From: Pseudoips prasinana
Taxonomy: Eukaryota; Arthropoda; Insecta; Lepidoptera; Nolidae
NCBI GenBank assembly: GCA_951640165.1
Contig: OX621249.1
Span: forward strand, 7,987,001 to 8,051,000
DNA: 64,000 nucleotides
Direction of reading: 5' to 3'
Below the pieces are notes generated by a model that was not told the origin of the DNA, ran no database searches, and was given only the letters and a program-made list of their open reading frames with translations. A program made the position numbers and the translations under genes. Shown piece by piece: positions 19,320 to 29,864 of the stretch. Position 1 is the first letter of the stretch, and the number at the start of each line of letters is the position of its first letter.

Positions 19320-20006
19320 ATCTTTAATGTATGTGGCCTGTGTGGTTGACAGTGACAAATATCTTCCCCAATTGGCTGGCGGCGACCTGCTGTGCCCCAC
19401 GCCGGCACAAGTGAGTGTCCGTAGTGGAGTACCAGTCTAGCAACCACAAGTGGGAGTCGTGCATGGTGCTGTGCATGTTCCGCGGCCAATCTCATACCGT
19501 GGGGAACGCAGAATCCGTCCCGAGGGAATATCTACCAGACAACGGGCAGCAACGTCTCTCTGGGTAACCATCATACTGCGATCTTTATTTATTATTTTAT
19601 CTTTACTAGGTATTCCGGATACATCATTAGATCAGTCAAATGACAACACGTCCACAGCTGGACAAAAGCCACCCTAAAGATATCTACAATGAAACTGCTT
19701 GAGTTGTTGATAACAGTATGATGATGACACAGAGACGCCGCTGCCCGTTCTCTGGTAGACATTCCCTAGGGACAACTTCTACGCCCCCCATGGGAAGAGT
19801 TGGGGTGGAGATATTCGTCGCTGTCAATCACACAGGACACATTTTTTTAGCAGACAGTTGCTAAAAAAATGTCATCATCATACTGTTATCAACAACTCAA
19901 GCAGTTTCATTGTAGATATCTTTAGGGTGGCTTTTGTCCAGCTGTGGACGTGTTGTCATTTGACTGATCTGATGATGTATCCGGAATACCTAGTAAAGAT
20001 AAAATA
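19320..20006. repeat. Rearranged RTE2 tails with a 135-bp inverted repeat
   Basis: RTE2 tail pieces lie on the plus strand (19484-19580: GAGGGAATATCTACCAGAC, AACGGGCAGCAACG) and on the minus strand (19737-19800). Arms 19594-19728 and 19871-20006 are near-identical inverted copies (TTTACTAGGTATTCCGGATA... ) with only one or two differences and a 142-bp loop. A third facing pair (CTGTGTGGTTGACAGTGAC at ~19337 against its complement at ~19830) is not concentric with the first, so more than one rearrangement is needed. Confidence 0.8.
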
Positions 20007-20107
20007 AATGAGAGAAATATAATTCATGGATAGATAAAGTCAGTAAGGAATATTTAACAGGAATCGTTACTGTAACGCCAATTCAAAGGAATTTTCCTAA
20101 TATAATG

Positions 20108-20447
20108 TCTATTAAGCTGAATTGTGGCCACGGCGGCCAGTTTCTATGGAGACAAGCCATCTGCGTAGGACATATTACAGTACAAGTGCGTGTGCAAACA
20201 CAGGGGTGCTTTCGATTTCATCACTCTCATGATCCAATGTGACTACCAGCGACACGACCGGAAAAGGGTCAGGTTCAGGACCGACAGCTTTACGTGCTCT
20301 CCAAGGCACCAAGGTATAATACCGCAGCTCCCAGACTTCGAGCTGATAGTGAAATATCCCAAAATCACCTTTGTTTCCACCCGGGATATGAACCCAAGAC
20401 CTCACTATCCGCGGTTGAACACGCTACCGCTAGAAGAACGACACAGT
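20108..20447 (-). mobile_element. SINE-A, near full-length
   Basis: Minus strand: 3' body (TGTGGCCACGGCGGCCAG, CACGACCGGAAAAGGGTCAG) through to the tRNA-like head (B-box ATATGAACCCAAGACCTC on the complement, A-box ACGCTACCGCTAGAAG). Open frames over it are by-products. Confidence 0.75.
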
Positions 20448-20456
20448 CAAGACTGC

Positions 20457-20770
20457 ACGTGTGGCGCAGCGGCTAACATAGTCGCCTCGCCGCTTCGTGT
20501 CGCTGGTTCGAGTCCCGCGTCGGTCCCTTGCTAAGCCGGGTCACTAGTATTAAATATTAAAAGCTTTTTTTAAAGACTACGCCTGCACTAGGGAAATCTA
20601 AATCTCTAATCCCTGTGTCGCGGGATACTTTACAAACATAGACGGACACAAATTACATCCAGACTCAGAACAACTATTTATGGGTCACACAAATAGATGA
20701 ATTACGTGTGCAGGCGTAGTCTTTAAAAAAAGCTTTTAATATTTAATACTAGTGGCCCGGCTTAGCAAGG
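20457..20770. mobile_element. SINE-B head joined to a palindrome holding an inverted SINE-B 3' half
   Basis: A plus-strand SINE-B head (GTGTGGCGCAGCGGCTAAC, CTGGTTCGAGTCCCGCG) is followed by arms 20526-20588 and 20708-20770, 63 bp each with one mismatch. The loop holds a minus-strand SINE-B 3' half (CTAATCCCTGTGTCGCGGG, ACATCCAGACTCAGAACAAC). The A-rich tail of the SINE lies inside the arms, which suggests a snap-back or template-switch origin. Confidence 0.8.
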
Positions 20771-20984
20771 ATAGGCAGACTGATAAATTAGTATTTCAAA
20801 TTTGTAATCTATGCCAAGTTACCAAAACCTTATATTTACACAATCATTTACACTAAAGTAATTTCTTTTCATATGGATTTATACTTTTTTGAACATAAAA
20901 TACAGCCAAAATATTTTACTTGCTGATAATGTTTGAGAAGAGAAAGAATGTTGAAAGTCATTTAAGTTTTTATCGACTTGAGCA
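20771..20984. other. Unassigned spacer
   Basis: Nothing recognised. Confidence 0.4.
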
Positions 20985-21085
20985 AAATATATGGATGTAA
21001 ATTGTGTCCGTCTATTATATGTTTATAAAGTAACCCGCGACACATAGACCAGATTCACTAGTGCGGGCGTCGTCTTTAAAAAATA
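20985..21085 (+). mobile_element. SINE-B 3' half
   Basis: GGATGTAAATTGTGTCCGTC, AAGTAACCCGCGACACATAG and GCGGGCGTCGTCTTTAAAAA match the SINE-B body of 1603-1800. Confidence 0.7.
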
Positions 21086-21597
21086 TATATAACCATACAC
21101 CATTATCAGTGTTTGAACACGCTTCTACTAGACCAAAGTGATAGATCATAAGATATTACTAAACCAAAAAGATAATACGAAAATTACTAAATATGAAGGA
21201 ATGAAAACACATGTAGGTACCCTTAAAACTACTACTAGTCAAACAAAATTATTAGTTTCCAAATAAATAAAAGGGCCCGACAGTTTTGGTACTACGGAAG
21301 TAATATTACCATAAATTAATTTACTTAATGGGGCCCCTATTATTGTGCCCCTGACTGTAGTTTGAAATTATTTAAAGTGTGCTTAATTTAAAACATCTGT
21401 TTGGGCTTGCGTGTGGATGTAATTTAATTGCTATCATTATTATATAATGTTTATATCTCCTACTCTGCCACAAAGGCAGATAAAAATTCACAGCATCTTT
21501 CAAAAATATATGCATCAACTCGTGGTAGATCTTGCTATGTGGTGACGGCGGCGAATATCAGAATATCATAATCCCATCTCATATCGTGTGGGTGCAG
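21086..21597. other. Gap: no gene recognised
   Basis: AT-rich; nothing identified. Confidence 0.45.
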
Positions 21598-21770
21598 ATT
21601 TTTCTTTTTTTTTTTTTTGGTCGTGACTAGTCTCTCCCTCTTACCCACCACTGCAACTCCTGTAAGCCAGGATCCACATTGGCACAGAAAGAAATGACAT
21701 GAGCGGTGAAGCTCAGGCATGTTCCAGGGAATCGCTTTAACTGTCTTGGATCCCGCAACTAATTAAATCA
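21598..21770 (-). repeat. Poly(A)-terminated retroelement 3' end
   Basis: Reverse copy of the family at 6118-6330. The T-run at 21601-21619 is its poly(A) tail, preceded (minus strand) by GTAAGAGGGAGAGACTAGTC and GGAGTTGCAGTGGTGGGTAA. The parent element is unknown. Confidence 0.7.
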
Positions 21771-21940
21771 GTAAGAGAAAAAAAGAGGAGTTAGAAAATG
21801 AATAGTTCCACTTCCCTCCAGAGCAAAGCGGGAGACAGAAAGATGTAAAGAGGCTATAGCCTCATAAAATGAGAGATTTGCAACTACAGAAGCCAACTGC
21901 AAAAGCACCGAGGGTCAATTTAAGGGTCCTAAGTGAGCTG

Positions 21941-22330
21941 TTATATTTGATTCCAATAGTAGGTATGGCAAAAGCGCTTAAACGCACGAAAGTTGTTCCT
22001 TGTTGCTACAAGATCCGTATAATAAACAACTCCAGATATTGGTTGCAAGCTGTTTAACATAATATCACGCTGATTTTTCCAGAGATCACACTCCCAAAGG
22101 ATGTGGTGAGCAGTTTGTTCATATTCGTTACTGGAAGTTGAGCGCAGACAGATTGGTGAAGATACTAATTTGAAACTACACAATTTACTTTTAAAATTGC
22201 CGTGTCCGGCAAGAAATTGTGCAACACAATGGTCTATGATTAGCCAAGTTTTATTTAACCGTTCGCGTACGTCTGGAAAGAACTGGTGCAGATGGCGACC
22301 CTTGGTTGAGCTATTCCATCTACATTGCCA
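21941..22330 (-). pseudogene. LINE C-terminal region (RNase H-linked, R1/I-like group)
   Basis: An open minus-strand frame reads LLNEWQCRWNSSTKGRHLHQ, then AQFLAGHGNFKSKLCSF, then CLRSTSSNEYEQTAHHILWEC and RDIMLNSL. 'WQ.rW..s.kGr', 'qfLtGHG.F..yL' and the C...TA.Hil.eC knuckle are the post-RNase H end of R1/I-type LINEs. The first Cys of the knuckle pair appears altered (C-L-R-S). It is a truncated fragment whose frame continues accidentally into RTE2 tail sequence upstream. Confidence 0.65.
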
Positions 22331-22352
22331 TTCATTTAGTAGTTTACTAGCA

Positions 22353-22497
22353 GAGGACAGGCAGCAGCTTCCTTCTGAGTACTTTGACCATCTTACTGCG
22401 ATCGCCAACCCGTTTGCCAAGCGTGGCGATTATAGCATGTCTCCCCAAGATGATTCTTGGGGAAGGCTTGTCCAGCAGAGGACTTCTTTCAGCTGTA
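22353..22497 (+). repeat. RTE2 3' tail
   Basis: CAGAGGACAGGCAGCAGCTT, CTGCGATCGCCAACCCGTTT, GCGTGGCGATTATAGCATGT and CAGCAGAGGACTTCTTTCAG in order. The terminal ATG repeats have decayed. Confidence 0.65.
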
Positions 22498-22704
22498 CTG
22501 ACGAACAGTGCAGTATACACAGCATCCTTTAAAATATAAATAAGCATGTCCACATTGGTTAACCCCATGAGACGTAGTTTAAGCCCCAGGTGGAGGACCT
22601 TCTGACCTGGTTTGCCTAATCTGTAGTCTTATTTACTAAACAGCGTTAACCCCACCTAGGTTAGCTGTGAAGGTCATGTTAAAATAAAATCGTCTTAATA
22701 GCAT

Positions 22705-23008
22705 TTTTATGTCAAAAGTCAAAAATTATTTATTCCGAATAAATTTTACATTTATGTGGAATCGTCATTTTTTTACCCTACCGTGCAGAGCATGACGTGG
22801 CAGCTACTGAGAAACACTGCAAGAAAACTCAGTAGGAATAAGTTTTAAAAATAAAATATACTTAAGATTAATTACAATCATGTGTGTTGACTCCGAGCAA
22901 CTCAATCCCAAGCACTTTTATCACTTAAATAATCAGAAATTTTGTAATATGCTACACAATTTGGATTTAATAATTCTTATAAACTTATTCGTAGACAATT
23001 CTATGTTA
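22705..23008 (-). pseudogene. LINE C-terminal fragment and 3' UTR (same family as 8098)
   Basis: Reverse complement of the element end at 8098-8390: GTGGAATCGTCATTTTTTTA, CATGACGTGGCAGCTACTGA, CAATCCCAAGCACTTTTATC and AAACTTATTCGTAGACAATT. Non-functional. Confidence 0.65.
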
Positions 23009-23559
23009 AAGTATGATTCTACGGGTGAGCCAGAGATGATCGGAAAAGGGAAAAGAGGACATTTTATTTTTTTTCTATAAATTACAATTATAATATAACA
23101 CATTTACTCGCCCGATATGAATGTGGATTTATTTGTATGTGAAAGCATTAAATAAATACCTATTATAAAATATTTGTATGCGGTACAACGTCTACTTGTT
23201 TGTGCATGTAAATTATGCTATTGAACGAGACATTTACTTGAACAAATATGAGAGAAAAAATGTAAGGGTGATCACTTACTGTTACTTTTAATAAATTGAT
23301 TTATTTTATTTTGTTACAGTATTTTCTAAACGTATATATTTTCATTTTAGACTCTATTTTTTGTTTAGGCTTTTGCTTTGGAGGCTCAGACTGCTTTACC
23401 TGAGAAAAGCGTGGACCGAAGTCTTAAAGCAAAATAACTGTAAATGAAGTAAGACGCGCCAGAGTCTTTGAGATTCAAAGCTCAAATCGTGGCGGTAACT
23501 GACAAACAAGAGGTTCATTTTAGAGACATTTTAAGCGATATTCTGAAGAGGAATTCTGA
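23009..23559. other. Gap: no gene recognised
   Basis: AT-rich; no coding or repeat signal identified. Confidence 0.45.
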
Positions 23560-24117
23560 GAGAAAAAAAATCTGAGATTCTTTGTACTTTGGAGGGTACG
23601 TTAAGCTACGCAATGAGACAATAGTGGTTTTACCTTGTCCGAGTTACAGTTAGCTATTATATTATATGGTTAAGTTGTATACTATCTACTAAATATATAT
23701 GTATGTGCATGTTAACGCGTTAACACCTCGATACATCATCAAGAGAGGGGAGGGGGCGGCGGTGGTAGTGCAGCGGCTCAACGACGGCTCGCGCGCCCTA
23801 CACACTCCTCCAAAAATCTCCAAAGATCTTGACAAATGGAAATCCGTTGTCTCTGCCTACATATGTGCATCTGTTGGTTTCTTTTTTTTTTCAATTGTAT
23901 CATACATGTAATTTCGTTATACTATATATCTACCTAATGCACCTATCTTGTTATCTCTCCACCACCTTAAGGTTGACAGAGAGAAAATGCCTTAGACATT
24001 AAGTCCGCCTTTATACTTATTCGTCCATAAAGTTTTAATAAATAAATGAAATTTCTCTTTCAACAACTAGTAGTCTAGTTGTTGAACAATTCTGACACTA
24101 GGATAACCACTACCGAG
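23560..24117 (+). mobile_element. Decayed 5S-SINE body split by a LINE 3' end
   Basis: TCTGAGATTCTTTGTACTTT GGAGGGTACGTTAAGCT (23571-23607) and GAACAATTCTGACACTAGGATAACCACTACC (24087-24117) match the body of the 5S SINE at 1107-1385 on either side of a ~450-bp insertion. The insert's 3' end (AAAATGCCTTAGACATTAAGTCC, then AATAAATAAATG at 24040-24052) matches the 3' terminus of the LINE at 45.7-49 kb. There are no usable ORFs. Confidence 0.55.
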
Positions 24118-24619
24118 ATAGAAAACAGAACGCTTAATTCACAGACATTAATTCGTGAACATCGCAACCAAATTACTTGTACATCATCCTTGACATCCCA
24201 ATATATGTTGGTATCTAAAAATGTATATACATATCTGTATCAGGTAATACGTTACAAATCAGGCCCCATCTTTACGATGCAGTGGTATGAATAAAATCCA
24301 TGAATAAATAATAGTTAAGCAAAGAACCGGTTGATGGTAATGGGAAAAGTTTCAGTGGCTGAACTAAAATGTATTCATAATACCTGAACAGTGTTAATAT
24401 TGCTTCATAACTTTAGAAAAGCCTTTGGTACTAAGAAACTAACGGTATTAATCTATACTTCGATTAACTTGTTTATTCTATGGAATAGATCGGTATACTT
24501 TTAGTAAACATGTAAATATACAATATCGTTTTTCTTAAAGCAGAATATGCAAGACTAATCTGTTTCATGATCTGATTGTTACCTTCTTTCTTTTCCTTTC
24601 CTTCGTATTTATGTAGTTT
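24118..24619. other. Gap: no gene recognised
   Basis: AT-rich; nothing identified. Confidence 0.45.
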
Positions 24620-24735
24620 TTCATCATCATCATCATTATATCAGCCGAAAGAATCCACTGTCCACTGCTGGACAAAGGCCTCACCCAAGGATCTCCACAA
24701 TAGCCGGTCCTGCGCAGCCCGCATCCGCTTGTTGT
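24620..24735 (-). mobile_element. RTE1 3' terminus
   Basis: (CAT)n then ATATCAGCCGAAAGA, CCACTGCTGGACAAAGGCCT, ATCTCCACAATAGCCGGTCC: minus-strand end of the RTE1 ORF. Confidence 0.85.
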
Positions 24736-24844
24736 TTTTACCTTGCTGTATTTCTTGTGGGTTGTGCTGAATGAAATGTCTTGTTTTAGTTTAATTTTTT
24801 TTTTTCATTTTTTAAGCCGTAGCGTGTCCAACCGCAAAAAATTA

Positions 24845-24950
24845 GGTACTGGGTTCTAATCTCAGATCGTGCCATATAAAGTAATGTTGCGATTTTTCTG
24901 TTAAAAAACTTCTTCGTATCCACTAGGGGTCTGGAAATTTACAGTGTTAC
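24845..24950 (+). mobile_element. SINE-A remnant
   Basis: GGTACTGGGTTCTAATCTCAGATCG (B-box side) and GATTTTTCTGTTAAAAAAC then TATCCACTAGGGGTCTGG follow SINE-A order. Strongly decayed. Confidence 0.45.
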
Positions 24951-25234
24951 CATTTTAAGATGTCATAAAACATTTTTCAGAACATATCACGGAAGAAATT
25001 ATTCCTGCGATTTTTAACGAAAACTGTTTTACAAACTTATCAAAAATAGAAAAAGAGCGCAATAAACGTATTAAATCCGATTGTATTGGTATATCTGTTG
25101 TCTGGGAAATGGCCTGGCTCACACCAAAATTATAACACGAAAGCATAACTACCCTAAGGTCAGTTGACCCATTAACTGCCACCCACTAGTTCACTCGCTT
25201 GTGTGTTCGTATGACTGCACATGACTCAATGGTT
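24951..25234. other. Unassigned spacer
   Basis: Nothing recognised. Confidence 0.4.
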
Positions 25235-25345
25235 TTTGGGTAAGATCCTTCGGCTCAACTATTTGTGTGACTTATATTTAGTTGTTCTGAGTCTAGGTGT
25301 TCTCTGTGTCCTTGAATTGCATATTTGTAAAGTGCGCCAAAAAGC
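25235..25345 (+). mobile_element. SINE-B 3' half, decayed
   Basis: CAACTATTTGTGTGACTTAT, AGTTGTTCTGAGTCTAGGTG and TTGTAAAGTGCGCC follow SINE-B order. Confidence 0.55.
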
Positions 25346-25849
25346 CCTGTTCCCACAGAATAGGCTTCTCAGGACGTAAAAATAATCATCTTCGATAATT
25401 TTTTTGTTAACTCCTTCTAAAGCATACCTATTCTAAAATTTTGTATCTTGATAAATATTAAAGCACTTTGGACTTAAGCATCGTACGATCTTCCCATTTA
25501 GTGATAAACCTCAGTTCACAGCCATACTCACCTTCATTTCAGGAGGATAATTTATTGGGTAATCAACCCCTCAAGTGTAAGTTAAGTACGGCTTATAAAT
25601 ATTAACCTAAGTAACGTTTAAGTTAACTTTTTATAAAAGATCCCTGTCCACATAGGGATAGAGTCAGTTCTCTTATCAGTCTTGAAAAACCTGGATAGTA
25701 TACAATCCGAGTAAACGCAGTATAATGGCGACTATCATTACGGAACCGGAACCTCATTTCCGTTACATATAAAAGATTTTCATGCAAGAAGCATGCATGT
25801 CTTCTAAAATTCTGATACAGATTCCAATCTAATCATCTAATAATAATAA
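25346..25849. other. Gap: no gene recognised
   Basis: No repeat or coding signal identified. Confidence 0.45.
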
Positions 25850-26180
25850 TGTCCTCTTAGCCGAATTTCGGCCACGACGGCCAATTTCAATAGAGGTTAG
25901 CCATCTGCGGGAAATATTATAGTGCACAAGTGTGTGCGCAGACACAGGAGCACTTTCTATTCCATCACGACCGGAAAGAGTTCAGGTACAGGACTGACGG
26001 CTTTTCGTGCTCTCCGAGGCACGGGGGTGAAATACCGCCAACTCCCACACTTCGGGCTGGTATTGGGAAATTTATATTTTTACAGAAAAGTCCTAAGATC
26101 ACTTTGTGGCCCGACCTGGGATTTGAACCCAGGACCTCGTTCTCTGCGGGTGAACACGCTACCGCTAGACCAACGAGGCA
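25850..26180 (-). mobile_element. SINE-A, full-length
   Basis: (AAT)n at 25840-25850, then TCTTAGCCGAATTTCGGCCA, GTGCACAAGTGTGTGCGCAG, ACGACCGGAAAGAGTTCAGG, TCTCCGAGGCACGGGGGTG and finally the complete tRNA-like head (complement of GTTCAAATCCCAGG and TCTAGCGGTAGCGTG). The two head boxes are the RNA polymerase III promoter. Two ~90-codon open frames over it are coincidental. Confidence 0.85.
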
Positions 26181-26552
26181 ATCAAAATCATCTACATAGT
26201 TACTGAAATTGATGTTGAGAGCGTAGCATTATTCTAGAACATAAAATTCTCCTGTTTTATAATAAATTTCTGAAAAGTGGCAAGATGGATAACATTTCAA
26301 TTTGAATATCAATTTATTTACTACTTTAATGGGTTTTAGAAAGTAATACAGTACCGAACGAGATCGCTGCTACGCAGTAACAAAACAATATACAATAAAA
26401 TATTAGTTATACCTCACTACCTCGGACAGACCCCTCGGGTTTTGGATACGATACACAAGACAATAATAAGTCTGACTCCGATATAGCTGTTTTGTGTCCG
26501 CGAATTGTATGTTTGTAATTGGTACGGTGTATTATGTACGGTTTATGTAAAG
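26181..26552. other. Gap: mostly unassigned
   Basis: Near 26465-26520 TCTGACTCCGATATAGCTGTTTTGTGTCC GCGAAT-type sequence weakly resembles the SINE-B body. Nothing else. Confidence 0.35.
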
Positions 26553-26966
26553 GCCACTCCATATTCATACGCAAAGTACGTCTTTGCGTATGAATACGGA
26601 GCTTATCCAACTGTCTATCGGGAACTATACAAATAGAGGAATACTGTAAATGCCACTCCATACTCATACGCAAAGACGTAAGCTTATCCAACTGTCTATC
26701 GGGAACTCTACAAATAGAGGAATACTGTAAATGCCACTCCATATTCATACGCAAAGACGTAAGCTTATCCAACTATTTATCGGGAACTATACAAATAGAG
26801 GAATACTGCAAATGCCACTCCATATTCATACGCAAATACGTAAGCTTATCCAACTGTCTATTGGGAACTCTCCAAATAGAGGAATACTGTAAATGCCACT
26901 CCATATTCATACGCAAAGACGTAAGCTTATCCAACTGTCTATCGGGAACTCTACAAATAGAGTAAT
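26553..26966. repeat. 81-bp tandem repeat, five units
   Basis: Unit starts GCCACTCCATATTCATACGC at 26553, 26652, 26733, 26814 and 26895. The last four are spaced exactly 81 bp. The first is 99 bp because it contains an extra inverted AAGTACGTCTTTGCGTATGA piece. As 81 is 27 codons, one minus-strand frame stays open through most units and yields a 27-residue repeat (with MEWHLQYSSIC and QLDKLTSLRM). A stop in one unit (near 26775) breaks it. No protein family recognised. Confidence 0.9.
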
Positions 26967-27394
26967 ACTTGAAGTTTTACGGTTTTACCTGCCTTTTTAT
27001 ATATGAAAAAGGATTCAATAAATAAGTTAACGAACACTTTTGTGTTTACCCTACACTCAAAAAATCTGATGGATTAGGTATCCAGAAATCATGGAAAGGT
27101 TTTACGTTCTTATTATACCTTTGAATTGAATCCTCACGGAAAGAACCAAAGTTCCAATAGAAAAAGAGGATTATTGGTAAAAGTAGACTACCCGACCAAG
27201 TTAAATAGGCATGTAAGGTACGCAAATTATCATATAAAGTGGAAATCGGGCGATCACATGTAATCTCCAAGCATAACCAAGGAAGGGCGGTAAGGGGATT
27301 TAGGAATACTTGAAACGTTTCGGCAATTTTCCGTAATTCTTTGTATTGAAATGAAGGGCGGGGGCGGTTTATACTTATTGCTTACAATCAAAAT
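26967..27394. other. Gap: unassigned
   Basis: A 74-codon minus-strand frame (27270-27046; hydrophobic, Trp/Phe-rich, e.g. LLLPIILFFYWNFG) has no family I recognise. It might be part of the same degraded gene as the adjoining 27-residue repeats, but there is no direct evidence. Confidence 0.3.
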
Positions 27395-27590
27395 TAATAA
27401 TAATAATAATAAATACGTTTATTTTCCCTTCACAAATTAGAACTTAAGGCTTGATTATAATTATACTTAGTAGATACTATTTTCATTTGAGAACGACTGG
27501 TGCCTGAAATAGGTTGCGAAAACTTGTGCCACAGGTCACCAGGCCCCCCTCATGGAAAAGTAAGTAGGTGCATAATTGAAACTTACAATT
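27395..27590 (-). repeat. Possible retroelement 3' end
   Basis: (AAT)n then ACGTTTATTTTCCCTTCACA and later GTGCCACAGGTCACCAGGCC: arrangement of an A/T-rich tail followed by GC-richer sequence, as in reversed LINE 3' ends. No ORF. Confidence 0.35.
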
Positions 27591-27779
27591 TTATTACCAG
27601 TGAAAGAAAGGATGCAAATAAGTATGTATATGGCAGGGTGTATATGTGGGTGTATGAATGTTCGTGTTGAGACGAGTCTGTATGTATGGAAGTGTACTCA
27701 ATACTAAAATACAGTAGATATTTGTAAAGTACACCAACTCATTAAGGAAAAAAATCCCTGTATCACAAGATACTTGCAT

Positions 27780-27897
27780 CATCATCGTCCACTGCTAGAC
27801 AAAGGCCTCCCCAAGGATCTCCAAATGGCCGGTCTTGCGCTGCCCGCATCCAGCGGCTTCCCACGACCCTTGTAAGATCATTGGTCCACCTTGTTTA
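27780..27897 (-). mobile_element. RTE1 3' terminus
   Basis: CATCATCGTCCACTGCTAGA, CAAAGGCCTCCCCAAGGATC, GCCGGTCTTGCGCTGCCCGC and TAAGATCATTGGTCCACCTTG: reversed end of the RTE1 ORF. Confidence 0.8.
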
Positions 27898-28252
27898 ATG
27901 ATCTGTGTATCGTACGTATATATATTTACGATAAAGAAGTAAGTATATAAGTATTATAACAATCTGCTACTCCAGATGTCTGGATCCCGGGATCTTTTGA
28001 TATTGGAATAAAACGTAGGTTTAGATTTTAGTTGGACTTGTATTTTTATCACTTTACTATAAGCACGCACATAACGCTCCCTACCAGATTCTGTCGTAGA
28101 TTGACTGTTAAATATTTCATTCTTATATCTTGTTAATTTCAATGTCAATATTTCTTGTTAATTATTTCATTTTAAAACGTTTGTTTGGACCAAGAAGGTC
28201 GTCACAATATTAACACTTATTATATAGTGTAGTCTATTATAGTGATAAGCCG
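27898..28252. other. Gap: no gene recognised
   Basis: AT-rich; nothing identified. Confidence 0.45.
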
Positions 28253-28495
28253 TTGGTCGTGGCTGTTTACCAGCTTGCTTGCCTTTCATGCCGCAGGTCA
28301 TGGTTCGATTCTCACCCAGAACAGATATTTGTGTGCATAATCATAAATGTTTTTCCTGAGTCTGCGTGCAATTGTCTATATGAGTATATGTATGTATTTA
28401 CCTAAAAAAGTAGTATATGTAGTATATCAGTTATCTGGTTTCCATAGTATAAGTTTTGCTTAGTTTGGGCTAGATGGCTCTGTTTAATAAGTCGC
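28253..28495 (+). mobile_element. SINE-C, near full-length
   Basis: Head B-box CATGGTTCGATTCTCACC, then AGATATTTGTGTGCATAATC, TTCCTGAGTCTGCGTGCAAT, TATCTGGTTTCCATAGTATA and TTAGTTTGGGCTAGATGGC. Clear family member. Confidence 0.8.
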
Positions 28496-28505
28496 GGATG
28501 TTTAT

Positions 28506-28720
28506 TTATTTATTTATAAACGTAAATGGCGCAGCTGAAGGTATCCTAAAATCCCGCCCGTTATAAGGATTTATTTCATTAGTGCGAGCATTGAGGTCTG
28601 ATGTGGTTAGGCGATTAAGCACTGTTTGTATGTGCCTATGTGTTAAATCAGGGTATTTATATATCCAATCTCTATGTTTATTAAATAACAGAGATCCAAA
28701 CATTATATATTGAATCGCTT
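28506..28720 (-). pseudogene. LINE C-terminal fragment with (TAAA)n tail
   Basis: A 65-codon minus-strand frame (RDWIYKYPDLTHRHIQTVL, NEINPYNGRDFRIPSAAP) ends beside TTTATTTATTTATTTA at 28501-28516, the reversed (TAAA)n tail. Tail position and composition suggest a LINE end; the family is not recognised with certainty. Confidence 0.4.
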
Positions 28721-29034
28721 CAGTTATTGTTATTTTTATAGTTCATTATTTATTTTTAGAATACTCAGAAAAATCAATACGTGGTAAATGTTGTTGATAT
28801 TGCAATTATCACTCTAATTTTTAAGCTTGCTCCGTAAGCTTTCTTGTCCAATTTTTTTAATTTAATATATTCAATATTAATTTAATACGTGCATAATATT
28901 TTGTTTGTATAGTAAATTATTATAGTATAGTATTATTAGCATTTTAAATATAAGTATCTTTATGTAAATTATATATAAGTACATAACTTTGAATATTTGC
29001 CAGTACACTACAACTATCGCTTTTTCTGTCTTAC
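28721..29034. other. Gap: AT-rich, no gene recognised
   Basis: Very AT-rich; nothing identified. Confidence 0.45.
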
Positions 29035-29192
29035 TTTTTCCTTGTCCACCCAACCGTTGCCTGGAAGAGAATGCTACAAAGCGATAAGACCGCCGATTGT
29101 ACCTGTATTTGCTTATTTATAAGTCATATATTGTTGCTTTTGTGCATTAAAGTGTACTCTCTATCTATCTATCTATCAATCTGTCTATTGTA
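29035..29192 (+). repeat. Retroelement 3' end with (TATC)n tail
   Basis: CTTGTCCACCCAACCGTTGC, CTGGAAGAGAATGCTACAAA, GCGATAAGACCGCCGATTGT, ACCTG, then (TATC)n at 29161-29178. Matches 8425-8535 reversed. A simple-repeat end fits a LINE or SINE 3' terminus. Confidence 0.65.
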
Positions 29193-29864
29193 ATATTGTT
29201 TATTTTCCCAAACAAAGCAAAATAACCATAATATCAATTCAAAATTGGTGGCTTTGAATGAGTACCTAATTTGTTACTCGTTGTACCAACAATGTATATT
29301 AGAAAAGCAATCAGAGAATGTGGGAGGCTTTCTAATATATCGCTCCAAAGATTATCGTTTTAACGTTTAATGAGAAATTACTGTAATCCATAAGGAAATT
29401 ATTTAATTACTTTAGTAAGTCCATAACCCGTTGGGAGTGATGGAGTTTAAATTGTTGTAATTACTTTCGTAATTATCATTTGTCACGGTCAATAGACAAA
29501 TAATTGAATATATATAATAATTGAATATATATAAACTTCTGCGCTCCCACTAGTAAAGTTTCTTTGTCCAATTGACATTATAATGTTCTTTATCACCTTC
29601 TTTTCATTTCTATTGAGGTCGGCTCCAAATCTTACCAGTTTCGGATCGTTACCAGAATTAATCAAGCAACTACTAGACTTCACATCCCATTGGGAACCAG
29701 TTATCAAAATGACCAATTTAAAAAGCGCCATCTGTTGGAATTTTCCGATCTAAGTATTGGCATTCCTGACGTCGTTAGCCGTGAAGATTTCGGTAAGATG
29801 GCGTAAAAAGCGTCTTTAAGAAATATCGAATGGATTGTATAAATTCAAAGTATCAGTACCACGG
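29193..29864. other. Gap: no gene recognised
   Basis: AT-rich; a short direct repeat TAATTGAATATATATA at 29500-29530. Open frames have no domains. Confidence 0.4.

Noticed and set aside
25922..26206. Overlapping ~90-codon open frames
   Set aside because: They lie entirely on SINE-A in antisense and recur wherever the SINE recurs.
26553..26966. CRISPR-like regular repeats
   Set aside because: Units are head-to-tail without unique spacers and the genome is eukaryotic; it is a minisatellite-type array.
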